In this document: positions 1 through 11,465 of the stretch, piece by piece
Numbering within the stretch: the first letter of the stretch is position 1
How the letters are laid out: the number at the start of each line of letters is the position of its first letter
Source: Vombatus ursinus
Taxonomy: Eukaryota > Chordata > Mammalia > Diprotodontia > Vombatidae
Direction of reading: 5' to 3'
Assembly (NCBI RefSeq): GCF_900497805.2
Contig: NW_020954570.1
Coordinates: forward strand, 9,456,586 to 9,520,585
DNA length: 64,000 nt
The notes under the pieces: model-generated
Told to the model about the DNA's origin: nothing
What the model saw: the letters and a program-made list of their open reading frames with translations, nothing else
Databases searched by the model: none
Program-made: the position numbers and the translations under genes

Positions 1-711
1 AATTCTTATCACTTGTTATTACAATCACCTCTAATCTGGGTGCGGGAGTGCAGGGGATGGTGCCTCTGGTCCTTCTTGCTCTTATTTTTTGGGCTTCGTC
101 CTGTGGCCAACCTTTGCACTCCTTTTCCCCTCCAAGCCACAGCTAGGTGCTTCCCCCTACCCCCTGGACAATATGCTGAAAATACTCTTGCTCCCTGAGA
201 TCTGTCCAGTGGCTATGGCCTTCAGTTCTCCCCTCTGGCCTGGAACTGAGACCAAGAACTCAGATCTTCTATAAGTGTGCACAACCAGCAAGGTCCCTGT
301 CTCAATGTTTCTGCACTCAGCAGACATGTGCTGGTTCCTTCCGGTAGCTGCTGTCTGTTGTAAGCAGAGGTTCCCTCAATCTTCCCCCACTGAGATGCCC
401 TACTCTCCAACACTGTTCCAAAAGTGAAAATTCTTACAGCTGAGGTTGGGGCAGCCTTGCAACTCAGTTGCCTCTAGGGCTCCTTGCTTGCCATTTCAGC
501 AGAGCTAGCCTGGAGGGGTTTACACTTCACTCAGGCTGAACCTCCATCCTGGGATCTTGGGATCTTCTCCATTGTCCCAGGAGGACCACTGCTCTGCCCC
601 AACTCTTCTTTATTTTCGCCACTCTATGTTCACCCTGAGGGGTTATTTGTCTTGTTTGTGGAGGAAACTTGGAACGCTTAGAATTTTCTGACATACTGTG
701 CCATCTTTCCA
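1..711 (-). mobile_element. Probable L1 5'UTR fragment
   Basis: Read on the minus strand, the segment starts near 711 with a GGAAAGATGGCACAG string, the 'AAGATGG' start typical of L1 5' ends. It continues as moderately GC-rich sequence without a long ORF (CCTCAGGGTGAACATAGAGTGG and similar phrases). Its style matches the other L1 5' regions in this window but it is not the same subfamily as the half-L1 copies. It is cut by the window edge, so the ORF1 side is not visible. The family assignment rests on resemblance only. Confidence 0.45.
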
Positions 712-740
712 GAATCCTTTCTCTTCTTTGATCAACTTTC

Positions 741-1890
741 ATGACTTTGCACAGGAAGGATGTTTGGATTGGCTGAGGAAACTTGATAACACCCTTTGGA
801 TCATTAATGCAATGAGGGAGCTAATTTGTAACTCAATGTGAGACTGGGTATCTTGGACAGTTTGGATTAAAGATTGGTTATAAAGAAAAAAATCTCATCA
901 AGGTACATGTTAGGCTTAACATTAGGCTCAGAATAAATTAATAAAGACTAATAATGGTATTAAATCATATTTAGTTGATTTATTTTTAACTGTAAATCTT
1001 AAGTATTTTAATAAATATGTTTTTAATATGTAGAAGTCTAGAAATTTTATGATTGAATATAGTGGGTTCAAGACCTTTTTACTTTCAAATGGACATGCAT
1101 TTCTTTTTTCCAACCACATGCCCATGAACCATACCTTATAAAATAAAGCCTCTAATTCACATTGTATATTTATGTAGAGATTAATGGTGCCCCTGGAAAA
1201 TTTTAAGAGATAGTTGTTGTCATTTCCATTTTACAGATGGAGAAGAAATTGAGATCTATCTTAAATCTCAATCTAAAGTTCGTTCCATGAGAGTCATCCA
1301 TTGGATAGGGTTGAAAGAACATTTAAAAAGATGTTTTAAGCTCCTGGTAGTGCTTTGATTATCCCAGTCCATTTTTATAGCCCCTCCCGACAAATTAAAG
1401 GTATTACTTATCAACAGACTCGCACTGTGTATAGTGAAGACTAAAATCAGCTTCTAATAATAAGACAATTCTTGCTTAGCTGCATGTACCCATTTTTAAA
1501 AAATTCAGGTTGTTCAGAAAGGTGTTTGTTTTGATACACAAAATCCAGACATTTTATTCTCTATTATATATCATAGGAGCAATGCTAATATTCTTCCTTT
1601 TGTTTTCAAGAGATAATTCAAAAGTGGCTTATTAAAAATTACAATTGTTCTACATGTAATTGTATACTGCCATGAATAACAAGCACTTCTGCTTATATGT
1701 GAACAAAATTTGCCAAAGGAAGATAAGTCACAGTCAATTGAGAGAAATACTAATTGAGCTCCTGAAAAATTTATAATTGGAAAATTTGCACTCAGGTGTG
1801 ATTGCTAAAGAACTAATTAACAAGGATTGAGATATTACTTTTTAAGAAGTTTGAGTTGCAACAGTGACAACTACTTTTAAGTGTTCCCAA
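741..1890. other. No recognised feature (AT-rich)
   Basis: AT-rich unique-looking sequence. A short stretch near 1215-1260 (CATTTCCATTTTACAGATGG) resembles the core of a MIR/MAR1 CORE-SINE but is too short to call. If the exon at 1925-2152 is internal, this is its downstream intron. If the frame instead runs on to the TGA at 1892-1894, it is 3'UTR or flank. Confidence 0.4.
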
Positions 1891-1924
1891 GTCAATTACA
1901 GTAAAGTTTTCTTATACTGTATAC

Positions 1925-2152
1925 CTCTTCCTCTCTTGAATCATTTGATGAACTACTACCAGTCATTGCTTCAGATTCTTCAGATGGCGTCTGCCAAGGT
2001 AGTTCATAGGGTTTGGTTGTCTTGTGTATTTTTTCTTCCCTTCTTTTCATCATTGCTCGATAGCTCTCTAGCTCCTCTTTTCTTTTTTGTTTTCTTTCTT
2101 GGGCCTGAAGTATCTCTTCTTCCTGAAGTCTAATCTGCTGGTCCTTCTCCCA
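1925..2152 (-). CDS. Candidate coding exon, coiled-coil protein, unrecognised host gene
   Basis: Read on the minus strand, an acceptor-like ...TGTACAACAG precedes 228 bp (76 codons, phase 0 to 0) with no stop. A possible donor GAG|GTATAC follows. The product begins WEKDQQIRLQEEEILQ, continues QERKQKRKEELESYRAMM and ends in a Ser/Glu-rich stretch (EAMTGSSSSNDSREEE). The very high Lys/Glu/Gln content with heptad-like spacing suggests an alpha-helical coiled coil followed by a disordered tail. No repeat family explains it. It joins in phase to the exon at 12385-12475. If the donor is not used, the frame continues for ten more codons to a TGA at 1892-1894 and this would be the last exon. I do not recognise the gene; a ciliary or centrosomal protein would fit the composition, but that is a guess. 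Confidence 0.6.
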
Positions 2153-2400
2153 CTGTTGTACATAGAAAATTTGTTTTATTTAGGAGATTGATATATATGC
2201 AAGAACTATGTTAGAAAAACCTACTTTCACATTAAATGAATTATTCTCTGAGGATTCCTCAGAGACTATTAACAGTGACAGACTGGGGGGAAAAATTCCC
2301 TATTTCCAGACCATAGGTTCTAATAATAGAGATTGACACTTTTGAGAAGGTGATACTTTTTGACAGTAAATGGGGATGTTTGAAGTGAGAATGAGTGCAT

Positions 2401-2555
2401 TTTTTCTTTTCTTTTCTTTTCTTTTTGGAGGCAATCACGATTAAGTGACTTGCCCAGGGTTACACAACTAATAAGTGTCTGAGGCCTGATTTAAACTCAG
2501 GTCCTCCTGACTCCAGGGCCATTGCTCTCTATCCACTGTGCCACCTACCTGCCCC
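2401..2555 (-). mobile_element. Marsupial tRNA-derived SINE
   Basis: The minus strand reads GGGGCAGGTAGGTGGCACAG, then GGATAGAG, CCTGGAGTCAGGAGGACCTG, TGTGTAACCCTGGGCAAGTC, and ends in an (AAAAG)n tail at 2401-2426. This is the same family as the copy at 40863. It lies inside the putative intron next to the candidate exon. The head contains tRNA-like A and B boxes but it is not a tRNA gene. Confidence 0.85.
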
Positions 2556-3179
2556 TGCATTATTTTGATTAAAAAAAATCCTAGTTAATTTTAGCTTCTG
2601 AAAACTTTTCATTATTTTCTTAAGGAATTTTACACAGCACTGCACTATAAAAATTAAAGCAAGTTTAAATTTGGTTAGGAAAGCATCTAAATGATGAGAA
2701 AGATAATTCATTTTTACTTTTTGTAAAGAATGAAATCATTCAACAGAAGAAGCTCTATTTGGTAGAGAGTGGCAGTTTTATATTTCTGCATCCCAAGCCT
2801 TAGATAGTGATTTTTCCTATTTTTTCTCAATGGCAATACTTGCCTAGAGGGAAACCTGGTAGTACTCACAAAAAATGCTGAAAACACTAACCCAAGTGAC
2901 AAAGTAGCACCTAGTAGTACATTAATATGTAATGTTGAAGAGAAAATTGTAGAGCAGAGGAGACCTATATTTATTTCTCAACAACTTTGTTAAAGCAGCC
3001 ACTTGGGATCACTTGAGTTGGTTACATACTTTTTATTGACAGTAGCAACCTGGCTTCTGAAAAATCCTTTGGGGACAAGATATGGAATAAGTATTAGACA
3101 GCAGCAAATTATATTGTGCAGAACCTGCACTTGGTCCCCAACATTGGGAAATGTTTGTTTAAAAATGGATTTGTTAGCA
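2556..3179. other. No recognised feature
   Basis: AT-rich intron-like DNA. I see no repeat family, exon-like frame or RNA gene that I can support. Confidence 0.4.
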
Positions 3180-3440
3180 TCTTCTGTTTTTATATCACTT
3201 TCATTTCTAAATATGTCTTCCCCCTGCCCTCAACCAACCCTTGTAAAAAAGAATCAAAAAGAAAAGGATAAAAATGAAGTTTCACAAAACCAACACACAC
3301 AAAACCCAAGTCTGACAATATGTGTACTATTCTACCACAGTAGACACTCAAACACACCATTCTACAATGGTCTTTCCCCTTCACAAATGAGGGAAGTGTA
3401 TTTTCTCAACTTGTATCAAAGTTACTTTTATCTCTGAATA
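3180..3440 (-). mobile_element. Possible L1 3'UTR fragment
   Basis: The CA-rich run around 3270-3330 (CACAAAACCAACACACACAA, then AAGTCTGACAATATGTG), followed by GAGGGAAGTGTATTTTCTCA, resembles the 3' region of marsupial L1 in reverse orientation and is similar in style to 13255-13440. An open frame across 3003-3437 on the plus strand is incidental. Confidence 0.4.
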
Positions 3441-5036
3441 CTAGGCTGAAAGGAGGAATGACTAACCCTGAGGGTTAGGAGTTAAGAGAGGCTGCATGGA
3501 TTTTCCTGGTAAGCCCTGGGGAATTGCCATCCAAAATATCTAATGAAAGTGGGTCCATGCTACCTTGTAGTGACAGATGATATCAATCAAATTGAGTGTA
3601 ATAACGTGGTCCTGAATTAAGGTAATATTAATATATTGCTATTTCATTGTATCCATGAATACTTTTTTATAATTATGGTAACAATCTGCAATTTGGGAGA
3701 TTCCTTTCTTAGTATGCAATCACATTGCAGCACTGATGCATAGTAGAGTAAAAAATTTTCCCTAGCTCACAGCTACCCTGGTGTCAGATCCCAAGGCAAA
3801 TGAAACCAAGTAGGTGCAGGAAGTTGTAACCCTAATTTGGTGTCTAGCTAAGTGCTAGGAAATGTTTATTGTCTGAGTTGGCTACTGCTTGTATCCATCA
3901 ACTCATCTTAATCAAATGACTAGTTAAACACAGGATCATCTGGAAGCAAAGTTTAAGGATAAGAGAACAAATTTGTTTGGGACAAACATTGGTAGAATCA
4001 AGAGGCTCATACTTGGAGTGTGAGTGATGGGACATTTAGGTTATAGTATACCTAAGTCTAAATGGAAGACATTGCTAGTCCATCAAGAGCTGAACCAGTC
4101 AAAAGATTTTACTCAGAGAATTTACTTAAACAGATCAGCTAGAAATGGAAAGATAATAGGGAAAACAACTTCTAAGACCTACAGACAGGGTGAGGGAAAT
4201 CCTAAGGCTTGCAACTTGATGGAGATAGTTTTGGGTCTAAAATTGGAAACATTACTTTCTTGCTAAGAATTTGCAGACAGATAGTATAGGACAGAACATT
4301 TCCATATGATCAATAGGTTGAAGATGGAACACAGTATGACTGAGCTGAAGGAACTTAGGGGGACATGCTTTGGCCCAGGGTTTTATATATCATAAGGCCT
4401 AAGGAAGTAGATTTCAGAAAGGCAGTTGATGCCACCTAGTTCCACTAACAATGGGACTAGAATTGCATTGCTGTAAAAGTCCAAACTAAAAAGAAGAATG
4501 TGAGGTAAGAGGGAGGTACAGAAAGGGACAAATTTCCTATAACTGGTAAAGGACCAGAATCATATTCTAAACAACTTTGTAAATTATGGAATGTTAACCT
4601 TTTCCACCTGCCACTGTCCTTATTCTTCACCACCCCATCCCTTTGTAGTATCTACTTCTAGAATGCTTTATAGGAAATACTAGTAAAGTATTTGGGACAT
4701 TGGTATGTTACTGGGGAGCAGAGGAAGGAAGAAGCCCTGGAAGCCCTGTAGAATGAAGGGTTTCTGGAGTTTAGGAACCCTGTTAAACAAGTATAAGGAA
4801 TGTCAGCTTAAGAACCTAAAAGAAGACAGTCATAAGCCAAGACCTAGACTTCTTGATGGAAAAAATAGTGGGGTTTCAGAATAGAGAAGGTTTCTCAAGT
4901 TCTACATTGATCTTACTGATTTTACTTGTGATTAATTGGTTGTAATTGGTTGGGAACTCCTGCTTTTGAGCCCAATGATGTAAAAATATTATTCATATAC
5001 CTTTTTTCTGGCGTGTGTAGAAATTCCTAAAAAAAG
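3441..5036. other. No recognised feature
   Basis: About 1.6 kb of intron-like sequence. A small open frame at 4024-4266 has no recognisable domain. No mobile element end, splice-like exon or RNA fold could be supported. Confidence 0.4.
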
Positions 5037-5130
5037 ACAGTCTCCTTCCCTCTTAATCAATCAACCAATCAATATATATTAACCACCTACTATGTGCTAG
5101 ATACTAGATTTAGCCACTCAAAAATAATTA
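5037..5130 (-). mobile_element. L2 3' tip
   Basis: AACCACCTACTATGTGCTAG is the reverse complement of the L2 terminal consensus (tagcacatagtaggtg...). Only the 3' end is present, directly followed by a GA microsatellite. Confidence 0.5.
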
Positions 5131-5135
5131 ATCCT

Positions 5136-5136
<1 letters not shown>

Positions 5137-5179
<43 letters not shown>
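5137..5179. repeat. (GA)n microsatellite
   Basis: About 21 uninterrupted AG dinucleotides, followed by an imperfect GATAGAGA-type run to about 5212. A short open frame on the opposite strand is made of this repeat. Confidence 0.95.
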
Positions 5180-5183
<4 letters not shown>

Positions 5184-5212
5184 TAGAGAAACAGAGAAAG
5201 ATAGAGAGATAG

Positions 5213-5634
5213 AGTGCCAGGGGGTTATTGATAAGAGACAAGGACAACTTTGTTTGAAATATAAAGAAATCGAGGCCAAAATAATCAAGAAAATTTAGAT
5301 GCAATTTGAAATTTATGCTTTGTGAAGAAGCTGACAGATTTTGTGACATGCTTTAAATTATGTATACACACACATATATACATACACAATCTGTATCACA
5401 TACACACATTCACACATATGTGTGTATATAGGCTATATAGAATCTATATAGATATATTATTGACCTTACAGTATTTCTTTGATTGAAAGGATTTAGTAAT
5501 GTTAAATACCTAATGAACTCATAATATTTTGTTTTTATAACCAAAAACAATAATGTGTGATAACAGAACTTGTCCATAGAGAAAATTCAAACTCTAGATT
5601 ATAGAAAGATTTCAAAATAGTTAAATAGTAACTC
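5213..5634. other. AT-rich segment with TA/CA-type microsatellite
   Basis: An imperfect (CA/TA)n tract lies at about 5360-5455 (CACACATATATACATACACA and neighbours). Otherwise nothing is recognised. Confidence 0.5.
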
Positions 5635-6230
5635 AGAGTCAAAATGGCAGCATGAGAAGAAGCAGTATAGCCTAGCTCCCCATTGTCCCTTCTCTACAAC
5701 ATCTGGGAAAGTCAGGAAAAAGTCATAGTGTGTTACTTTTCCAATCTAAGGTAGTTTAGAGAGACAGGCAGAGGTCTATAGACACTGGAGGCAAGATCTG
5801 GCCAGGAGTACATGTAGAGTACATGCAGTCTGGAGCATTGTAGTTTCTTGGGGACCGAAAGAGGTTTGAGACTAGAAACCAGGGCAGGAAGTACAGGGCA
5901 GAAAGAGATCCCAGAGTATCTCTAAACTAGCACTGGGTGCATGAAAAGTACCACCCAGCAACTCTTTTCTCTCACTACTCAGTTCCTAGTCCCAGATCCA
6001 GGGTGAAGAGCAGTGTTTCCACGCATGGGCCCAAAACTCAGTTGGAACTTGTTGGAACTCTAATCCCAGGAGCAGATCCATGATTCAGCTCTAGCCTTTA
6101 AATCAACATGTAAGCCTGTGGTGGAATAATCAGGGCAGGAGTTCCAGACCAAAGGACAGTTAGCAGTTCAGTTACTCTGAACCCACAAATCCTCAGCACC
6201 CCCTTCTTTGCACCTTAGGATCTTTCTCAA
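5635..6230 (+). mobile_element. Probable L1 5'UTR fragment, second subfamily
   Basis: Begins GTCAAAATGGCAGCATGAGA followed by CTAGCTCCCCATTGTCCC, with the 'aag/aaATGGC' opening common to L1 5' ends. It then runs as GC-richer non-coding sequence that ends before any recognisable ORF1. It differs from the half-L1 5'UTRs, so it should be another subfamily. Assigned by resemblance only. Confidence 0.4.
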
Positions 6231-6464
6231 CCTCTGAAATCTCAGTCTCTTGAATTTTGATTTGCCTTTTTGTTCTGACCCACAAGCCTGTATGAATTCC
6301 CTTCATGATGAATGTGTCTCTAGTTTATAAGTTTTATTTCAAAACAGAATATTTCATTTTAATTTTTTTCTCCATCTAAATTCCTTCTTAAAGATGGATA
6401 GAGCATATATCCCAAATTTTATGTACAAGAGATGCTTTTAATTTTTACCAAGTCTTGCCACTGT

Positions 6465-6725
6465 GGAATTGGGAAATGTTTAGCAAAATCTCTCACAATA
6501 TTCTTTAAAAATAGTACAGTTATTTGGATTCAGATCTGCTCGAATGGCTGGGACCCAAAGTCATTAATGGTTCAATGTCAACTTGGAAAGAGATTTCTGG
6601 TGCAGTGCATAAGTAATTTGCCCTTGACTATGTGCTGTTTAAAATGTTTATCAAGGATTTGGATGAGGATGGAATGCTTACCAAACATGGACAAATATGA
6701 GTATTAGAGGAATAGTTAATACCTC
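6465..6725 (+). mobile_element. CR1/L3-type LINE fragment (reverse transcriptase part)
   Basis: Reads like the CR1/L3 stretch around the 'VPQGSVLGP' and 'LFN.FINDLDE' blocks. GGTTCAATGTCAACTTGGAA is followed by GTGCTGTTTAAAATGTTTAT and AAGGATTTGGATGAGGATGG, which translates as LFKMFIKDLDED. It has several stops and is clearly old. It is probably the upstream part of the same insertion as 7570-7925, interrupted by a SINE and a MITE. Confidence 0.5.
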
Positions 6726-7024
6726 AGACAACAAAATAAGGATCCCCAAAATACCTTAACAGAGTAGAATGTTTGACTCAATCTAGTATTAAATAGGAAT
6801 AGATAGAATACCATTTATTTGAATTAAAAAAAATCACCTGTACAAGTATACAATGGGAAGACGACATAGCTAGAAATTGTGTAAGAGAGATTTTTTTTAA
6901 TGACCTAATACACTACTACTAATACCACTGTTGTTATTTTGGTCTGAATCTGAATCAGTGTGGACAACTCTCATTGTGGTTTTCTCCCTGCTGATTCAGG
7001 TCATCTGTAACTTATGGCTTTAGG

Positions 7025-7227
7025 CAGGGGTAAAGAACCTGTGGCCTTGAGGCCACATGTGGCCTTCTAGGTCCTTAGGTGTGGCCTTTTGACTAAGTCC
7101 AAGTTTTACAGAACAAATTCTTCTATTAAGGGAATTTGTTCTGTGAAGTTTGGATTCAGTCAAAGAGCCTCACTTGGGGACCTAGAGGGCCACATGTGGC
7201 CTCAAGGCTGCAGGTTCCCCACCTCTG
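7025..7227. mobile_element. Palindromic hAT-type MITE
   Basis: Starts CAGGGGTAAAGAACCTGTGG and ends with the inverse (GCAGGTTCCCCACCTCTG). The whole 203 bp folds on itself: GGCCACATGTGGCC occurs on both sides and ACAGAACAAATTC pairs with GAATTTGTTCTGT at the centre. A second copy lies at 24247-24431. CAGGGG ends and lack of coding capacity fit a hAT (Charlie-like) non-autonomous element. I could not make out a convincing 8-bp target duplication. Confidence 0.75.
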
Positions 7228-7345
7228 CTAGGGAATTACCTGGGCAATGATTTGGTTAAGTGATTTGACCATGGCCACAGAGCCAACAGGTCAGTCAGGA
7301 CTTAAATCTTCCTTATACCAAGGCTAGTCCAGAATCTACTATACC
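7228..7345 (+). mobile_element. CORE-SINE (MIR/MAR1-type) 3' part
   Basis: GGTTAAGTGATTTGACCATGG, the phrase GTCAGGACTTAAATCTTCCT and CTACTATACCAAG match the distal half of marsupial CORE-SINEs. The upstream half is weakly seen before 7020, so the hAT MITE appears inserted in it. Confidence 0.5.
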
Positions 7346-7569
7346 AAGATGTCTCTCAATTCAATGTTAGGTTACAATAATACACCATTTTGTCCAGAAT
7401 GGGGAAATGATACTTATGATAGATATGCTAGTGAAGGATATATTCTACCCCAGAATTTTGTGTTCAGAGGTGTCACATTTAAGGGAAAAATTCATAAGTT
7501 GGTGTATGTCAATCAAGATGATTATGGGACTGAAAACTGTGCCATACAGGGATTGCTGGAAGAAGGCAA

Positions 7570-7925
7570 AGATGCTTGGCCTAGAAAAAGAAAAATAAAG
7601 AAACATAGATACCTTCAAGTATCTGAATGGATGTCTAGTGGAAGACAATTTAGACTTCTTTTTTTTTTTGCTGGAAGAATAGAGCTATGATCCATAATAG
7701 AAATTGCAGAGAGTAAGATTTCAGACACACTAGACAGAAGTATTTTCTAACAATTAAACACGACTAAAACTGCCTGAGGAGTTAGGGAGCTCCTTATCAT
7801 TGGAGGTCAAGTGAAAGCTGTAAATACTTATCAGGAATGTTGTTAAGGGGATTTCTATTCAGTTATGGGTTGGACAAGATGATCTTTGAGGTCCCTTCCA
7901 ATTTCAGGATTCTATTATATAGAAA
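7570..7925 (+). mobile_element. CR1/L3-type LINE, 3' end
   Basis: Contains CTTCAAGTATCTGAATGGAT, TTTCTAACAATTA, TGAGGAGTTAGGGAGCTCCT, ATTGGAGGTC, TGGGTTGGACAAGATGATCT and a terminal AATTTCAGGATTCTATTATA. This is the ordered 3' sequence of the CR1/L3 group, which ends in ATTCTATgatt-type repeats. An open frame of 113 codons at 7349-7690 overlaps its left part and has no recognisable domain. Confidence 0.65.
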
Positions 7926-8644
7926 GTTGAGGAGAGAAATATGGGAAAGTGCATAAAGTCCTGGCTTGGGGAAAGGGACACTGCCAACAAAGAATTTCTC
8001 TCCCTGACAAAAATGCCTAGGAAACCACAAAGAACATGAATAGTGATAGAAACTGGCTTGGTGAGCTACCTGGTTAAGCATCAAGGTCCATCAGTAGCTC
8101 TTACTTTCCTAATTAGAGATCCCGGACCTTTTGGAACAAGTAAACAGCATATAGGTTATTGTAAATAAATTTTATAAAATGTTCTTCAGAATAAATTGCT
8201 ATAAATCCCCTCAAATTACTGTTAGTCATACAAAGAGACCAAAAATGAAAATAATGATATAGGTCCTGGGGTGGGAAACTTTAAAGGCAAAAAAAATCCT
8301 GCCTTTATTATTTATAAAATAAATAGATCCACAACACTTGCTATTATATGTGGATGATGTATGTGCCCAAGAAGAAAGAGAAAATATGTGGTTATTGGAA
8401 GCCATTGGTTTCTAATTGGCCCAAAGATATTGGCTCTGATTTCAACTGGCTCTCCCCTGCCTCTTATACCCTCTGCATACTAAAGCTATCTCAGTAACTG
8501 ATTTTCAGCAAAATGAGGTTAGCCATTTTTATCTTTGACAAGTTTATGACATTGCAAAAGCATAGAGGTCAACTGAAGTGGGTGTTATATATTATATTTC
8601 ATGGAAGCTAAAATGTCTTTCAAGAACTTTAATTGGAATCATAG
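7926..8644. other. No recognised feature
   Basis: Intron-like DNA. I see no repeat, exon or RNA gene that I can support. A chance YVDD-like string near 8345 was considered and rejected. Confidence 0.4.
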
Positions 8645-8765
8645 TGAAGGGGTCTAACCACTCATGTTCAATACATGAATCTCTTTTTAGTTACAAGGTC
8701 ATCCAGCCTCTGCTCAATTTCAAACGGTAGCTAATTCCATTATTGGACAATTGTAAATATTGGGG
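8645..8765 (-). mobile_element. CR1/L3-type 3' fragment
   Basis: On the plus strand AAGGTCATCCAGCCTCTGCT, CAATTTCAAA and ATTCCATTATTGGACAATTG are the reverse complement of the CR1/L3 3' phrase 'tcaagcagaggctggatgacc'. Short and diverged. Confidence 0.5.
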
Positions 8766-9019
8766 AAATAGTGATCAAGTTAAACAAAGCTGGAGAAAAT
8801 TTTAAAAACAACATGCTGATTGGCTCCACAAAGCACTGCTTTTATACCTTCCTAACTAATTTACTATCCCATTCACTACAGAACCCTTTCCAAACCTTTT
8901 CATCCCCTTCAAAACTTCCACAGATTCCCTTAAACACCCTTTCAGCTGAGAACATTTGTCTTGTATTTTACTAAAAAAAATTAAGGTCATTTACTAACAG
9001 CTCCCTGTTTTCCCCTCCT

Positions 9020-10248
9020 CCTCTTCCTATATCACACAGATTTCTTTTGTCACTATCTCTAGACCGATCCTTTTCAGTCTCATTTGCTGAATCATCATTC
9101 AGGTCATACCTGCTGAGTGTCCCACAGGGCTCTGTCCTGGGCCCACTTCTTTTCTCCCTCTATACTATTTCACTTGGGGATCTCAGCAACACCAAAGGAT
9201 TCAACAATTATCTCTATGCTGATAATTCTCAAATCTACTTATCCAGTCCTAATCTTTCTGCTGATCTAGAGTTTCATATCTCCAACTGCCTTTCAGATAT
9301 CTTAAAACTGGATGTCTAGTAGACATTTTAAACTCAATGTGTCCAAAATTGAACTCATTGTCTTTCTCACCCAAACCTCTCCTTGTCCCAACTTTCCTAT
9401 TACTATGGAAAGTACCACCATCTCCTCAGTCACCTAGGCTCTCAACATAGGTGTCATCCTTGACATTTCACTCTCTTCACCTCCCCCCACCCCATATCCA
9501 ATCTGCTGACATGGCCTGTGGAGTTTACCTTCATAACATCTCTTGCATACACCACCTTCTCTCCTCTGACACTACTACCACCTTAGTGCAGGCCTTCACA
9601 ACCTCATGCCTATACTATTGTAGTAGCCTGTTAGTTGATATTCCTACCATAAATCTCTCCCACTCCAGTCCATACTTCACTCAGTTATCAAATTAATTCA
9701 TTTTCCTGAAATTAGATAGGTCTGACCATGTTACCCACATCCCCATTCAATGAATTCCAGTGGCTCCTTATGATCTCCAAAATGAAATATAAAATCCTCT
9801 GCATGACATTCAAATCCCTTCATAATCTGACACCTTTCTACCTTTCTAGTCTTCTTACACTATATACTCTGCCATGGGTCTTTAATCCAGTGACATTAGC
9901 ATTCTTGATGTTCCTTGAACAAGACAACCTCTCTCCATATTCTGGGCATTTTCACCCTCTCCCCTCCATGCCTGGAATGCTCACTCTCCTCATGTCTGCC
10001 CTCCTGGCTTCCCTGGCTTCCTTCCAGGCCCAGCTGAAATCTTTCCTTTTCCTATCTCTCTTAATTCTAGTTCCATGTCTCTATCGATTATTTCCAATTT
10101 ATCCCGTATAGAACTCATTTGTACAGAGTTGTTGGCAGGTTGTCTCCCTCATTAAACCATTAAGCTCTTGAGGGCAGGGACTGCCTTTATTTTTCTTTGT
10201 GTTCCCAGTGCTTGGCACAGTGCCTGGCACATAGCAGATGTGTCATGA
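9020..10248 (+). mobile_element. L2 LINE, 3' half of ORF2 to the 3' end
   Basis: An open stretch at 9047-9319 translates to [20 protein letters not shown] followed by [20 protein letters not shown] and [15 protein letters not shown], the L2 reverse-transcriptase blocks. The catalytic YADD reads YADN here. Further in-order L2 peptides follow (LVQAFTTSCLYYCSSLL, SKMKYKILCMTFKSLHNLTP) with intervening stops. It ends in the L2 3' consensus CTCTTGAGGGCAGGGACTGC, then AGTGCTTGGCACAGTGCCTG and GCACATAGCAG. It is 5'-truncated and inactive. Confidence 0.85.
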
Positions 10249-10267
10249 TTGAGCTAGATGACTCATT

Positions 10268-11465
10268 GACTACTCTTTCACTATCTCCTTTACTGGTTCT
10301 TCACCTAGGTCACGCCTACTAATTGTGGGGTCACCTAAGGTTCTTTCTTCAACCCTCTTCTCTCCTTGTTTTATATTATTTTCCTTAGTGATCCATCAGC
10401 TATTGTGATTTCAATTTTCATCTCTCTGCAGATGACTTTCAGGTCTGCTTTGTTTAGCCCTAACGTCTCCCCGGATCTACATTCTTGCATCTCTAACTAC
10501 CTATTAGACATCTCAAACTGGATGTCCTGTGTTTTAAAGATATCTTAAACTCAACATGTCCAATGTTATTGGACATTATCTTTCCCCCCCCAAACACTAC
10601 CCTCTTCCTTACTCCCTATTACTGTTGAGAGTACCACAGTCCTCCCAGGTACCCAGCCTCACAACCTAAGTGTTATCCTGCACTGCTTATTCTCTCCCTT
10701 TATACATAATCTGATGTCACATCCTGATTTTCACCCTTAGTAATCTTATAAACACTCTCTTCTTTCCTCTCACATTGCATCACCTTGGTACAGACCCTCA
10801 TCATCCCAAGCCTGGATTATTGTAAGTGTGCTGGTTAATCTCCCTACCTCGTCTCTCCTCACTCCAGTGCATCCTCTGCTGTTTAAAACACAAATATGAC
10901 CATTCCAATCTCCTATTCAATAAATTCCAGTGACTCCCTATTGCTTCCAGGATCAAATATAAAACCAATTGTTTGGTTTCTTATAGATTTTTATATCCTA
11001 GCTGCTCTCTATTTACCCAATCTTCTTATATCTTACTTCCCTCCGTGTATTCAGCCATTCAGTGGCACTGGCTTCCTTGCTCTTCTTTGAACAAGACACT
11101 CCATTGTCTGATTCTAAGCACTTTCACTGGCTTTCCCACAAATCTGAAACTCTCTCTTCTCATCTCAATCTTCTGGCTTCCTTATATTCCTTTAAGTCTC
11201 AGCCAAAGTCTCACCTTCTATGAAGAGCCTCCTTAATTTTGGTACCTTGCCCCTAAGACTACCTCAACCTTTTCCCATATACATCTTGTTTGTATAAAGT
11301 TGCTTTGCAAGTTGTCTTCCTTATCAGACTGTGAGCTGCCTGACACTTGGGACTGTTTTATGTTTTGTTTTGTTTTGTTTTTGCTTTTTTTTTTGTATCA
11401 CCAGGGTTTATTAAAATGCCCAGAACACAGTAGATGTTTAATAAATGTTTCCTGACTAATTGAGG
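10268..11465 (+). mobile_element. L2 LINE, second copy in tandem
   Basis: Starts about 20 bp after the previous L2 ends and restarts in the same ORF2 region (CACTATCTCCTTTACTGG, CTGCAGATGACTTTCAGGTC, TCTCTAACTACCTATTAGAC). It runs through to a second L2 terminus at about 11410-11460 (CCCAGAACACAGTAGATG, TTTAATAAATG). It is more decayed than the first copy. The shared orientation and nearly equal start points are unusual. Confidence 0.78.

Noticed and set aside
3003-3437. 144-codon plus-strand open frame
   Set aside because: No domain, no splice or promoter context, and the right half overlaps L1 3'UTR-like sequence. Length is reachable by chance.
5128-5349. Ser/Leu-rich minus-strand open frame
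   Set aside because: It is a translation of the (GA)n microsatellite.
7349-7690. 113-codon plus-strand open frame with an apparently good ATG
   Set aside because: The ATG lies at the end of a CORE-SINE and the frame runs into a CR1/L3 3' end. No recognisable product.
8340-8400. YVDD-like string suggesting a retroviral reverse transcriptase
   Set aside because: No neighbouring polymerase motifs were found on either side; a four-residue match is not evidence.
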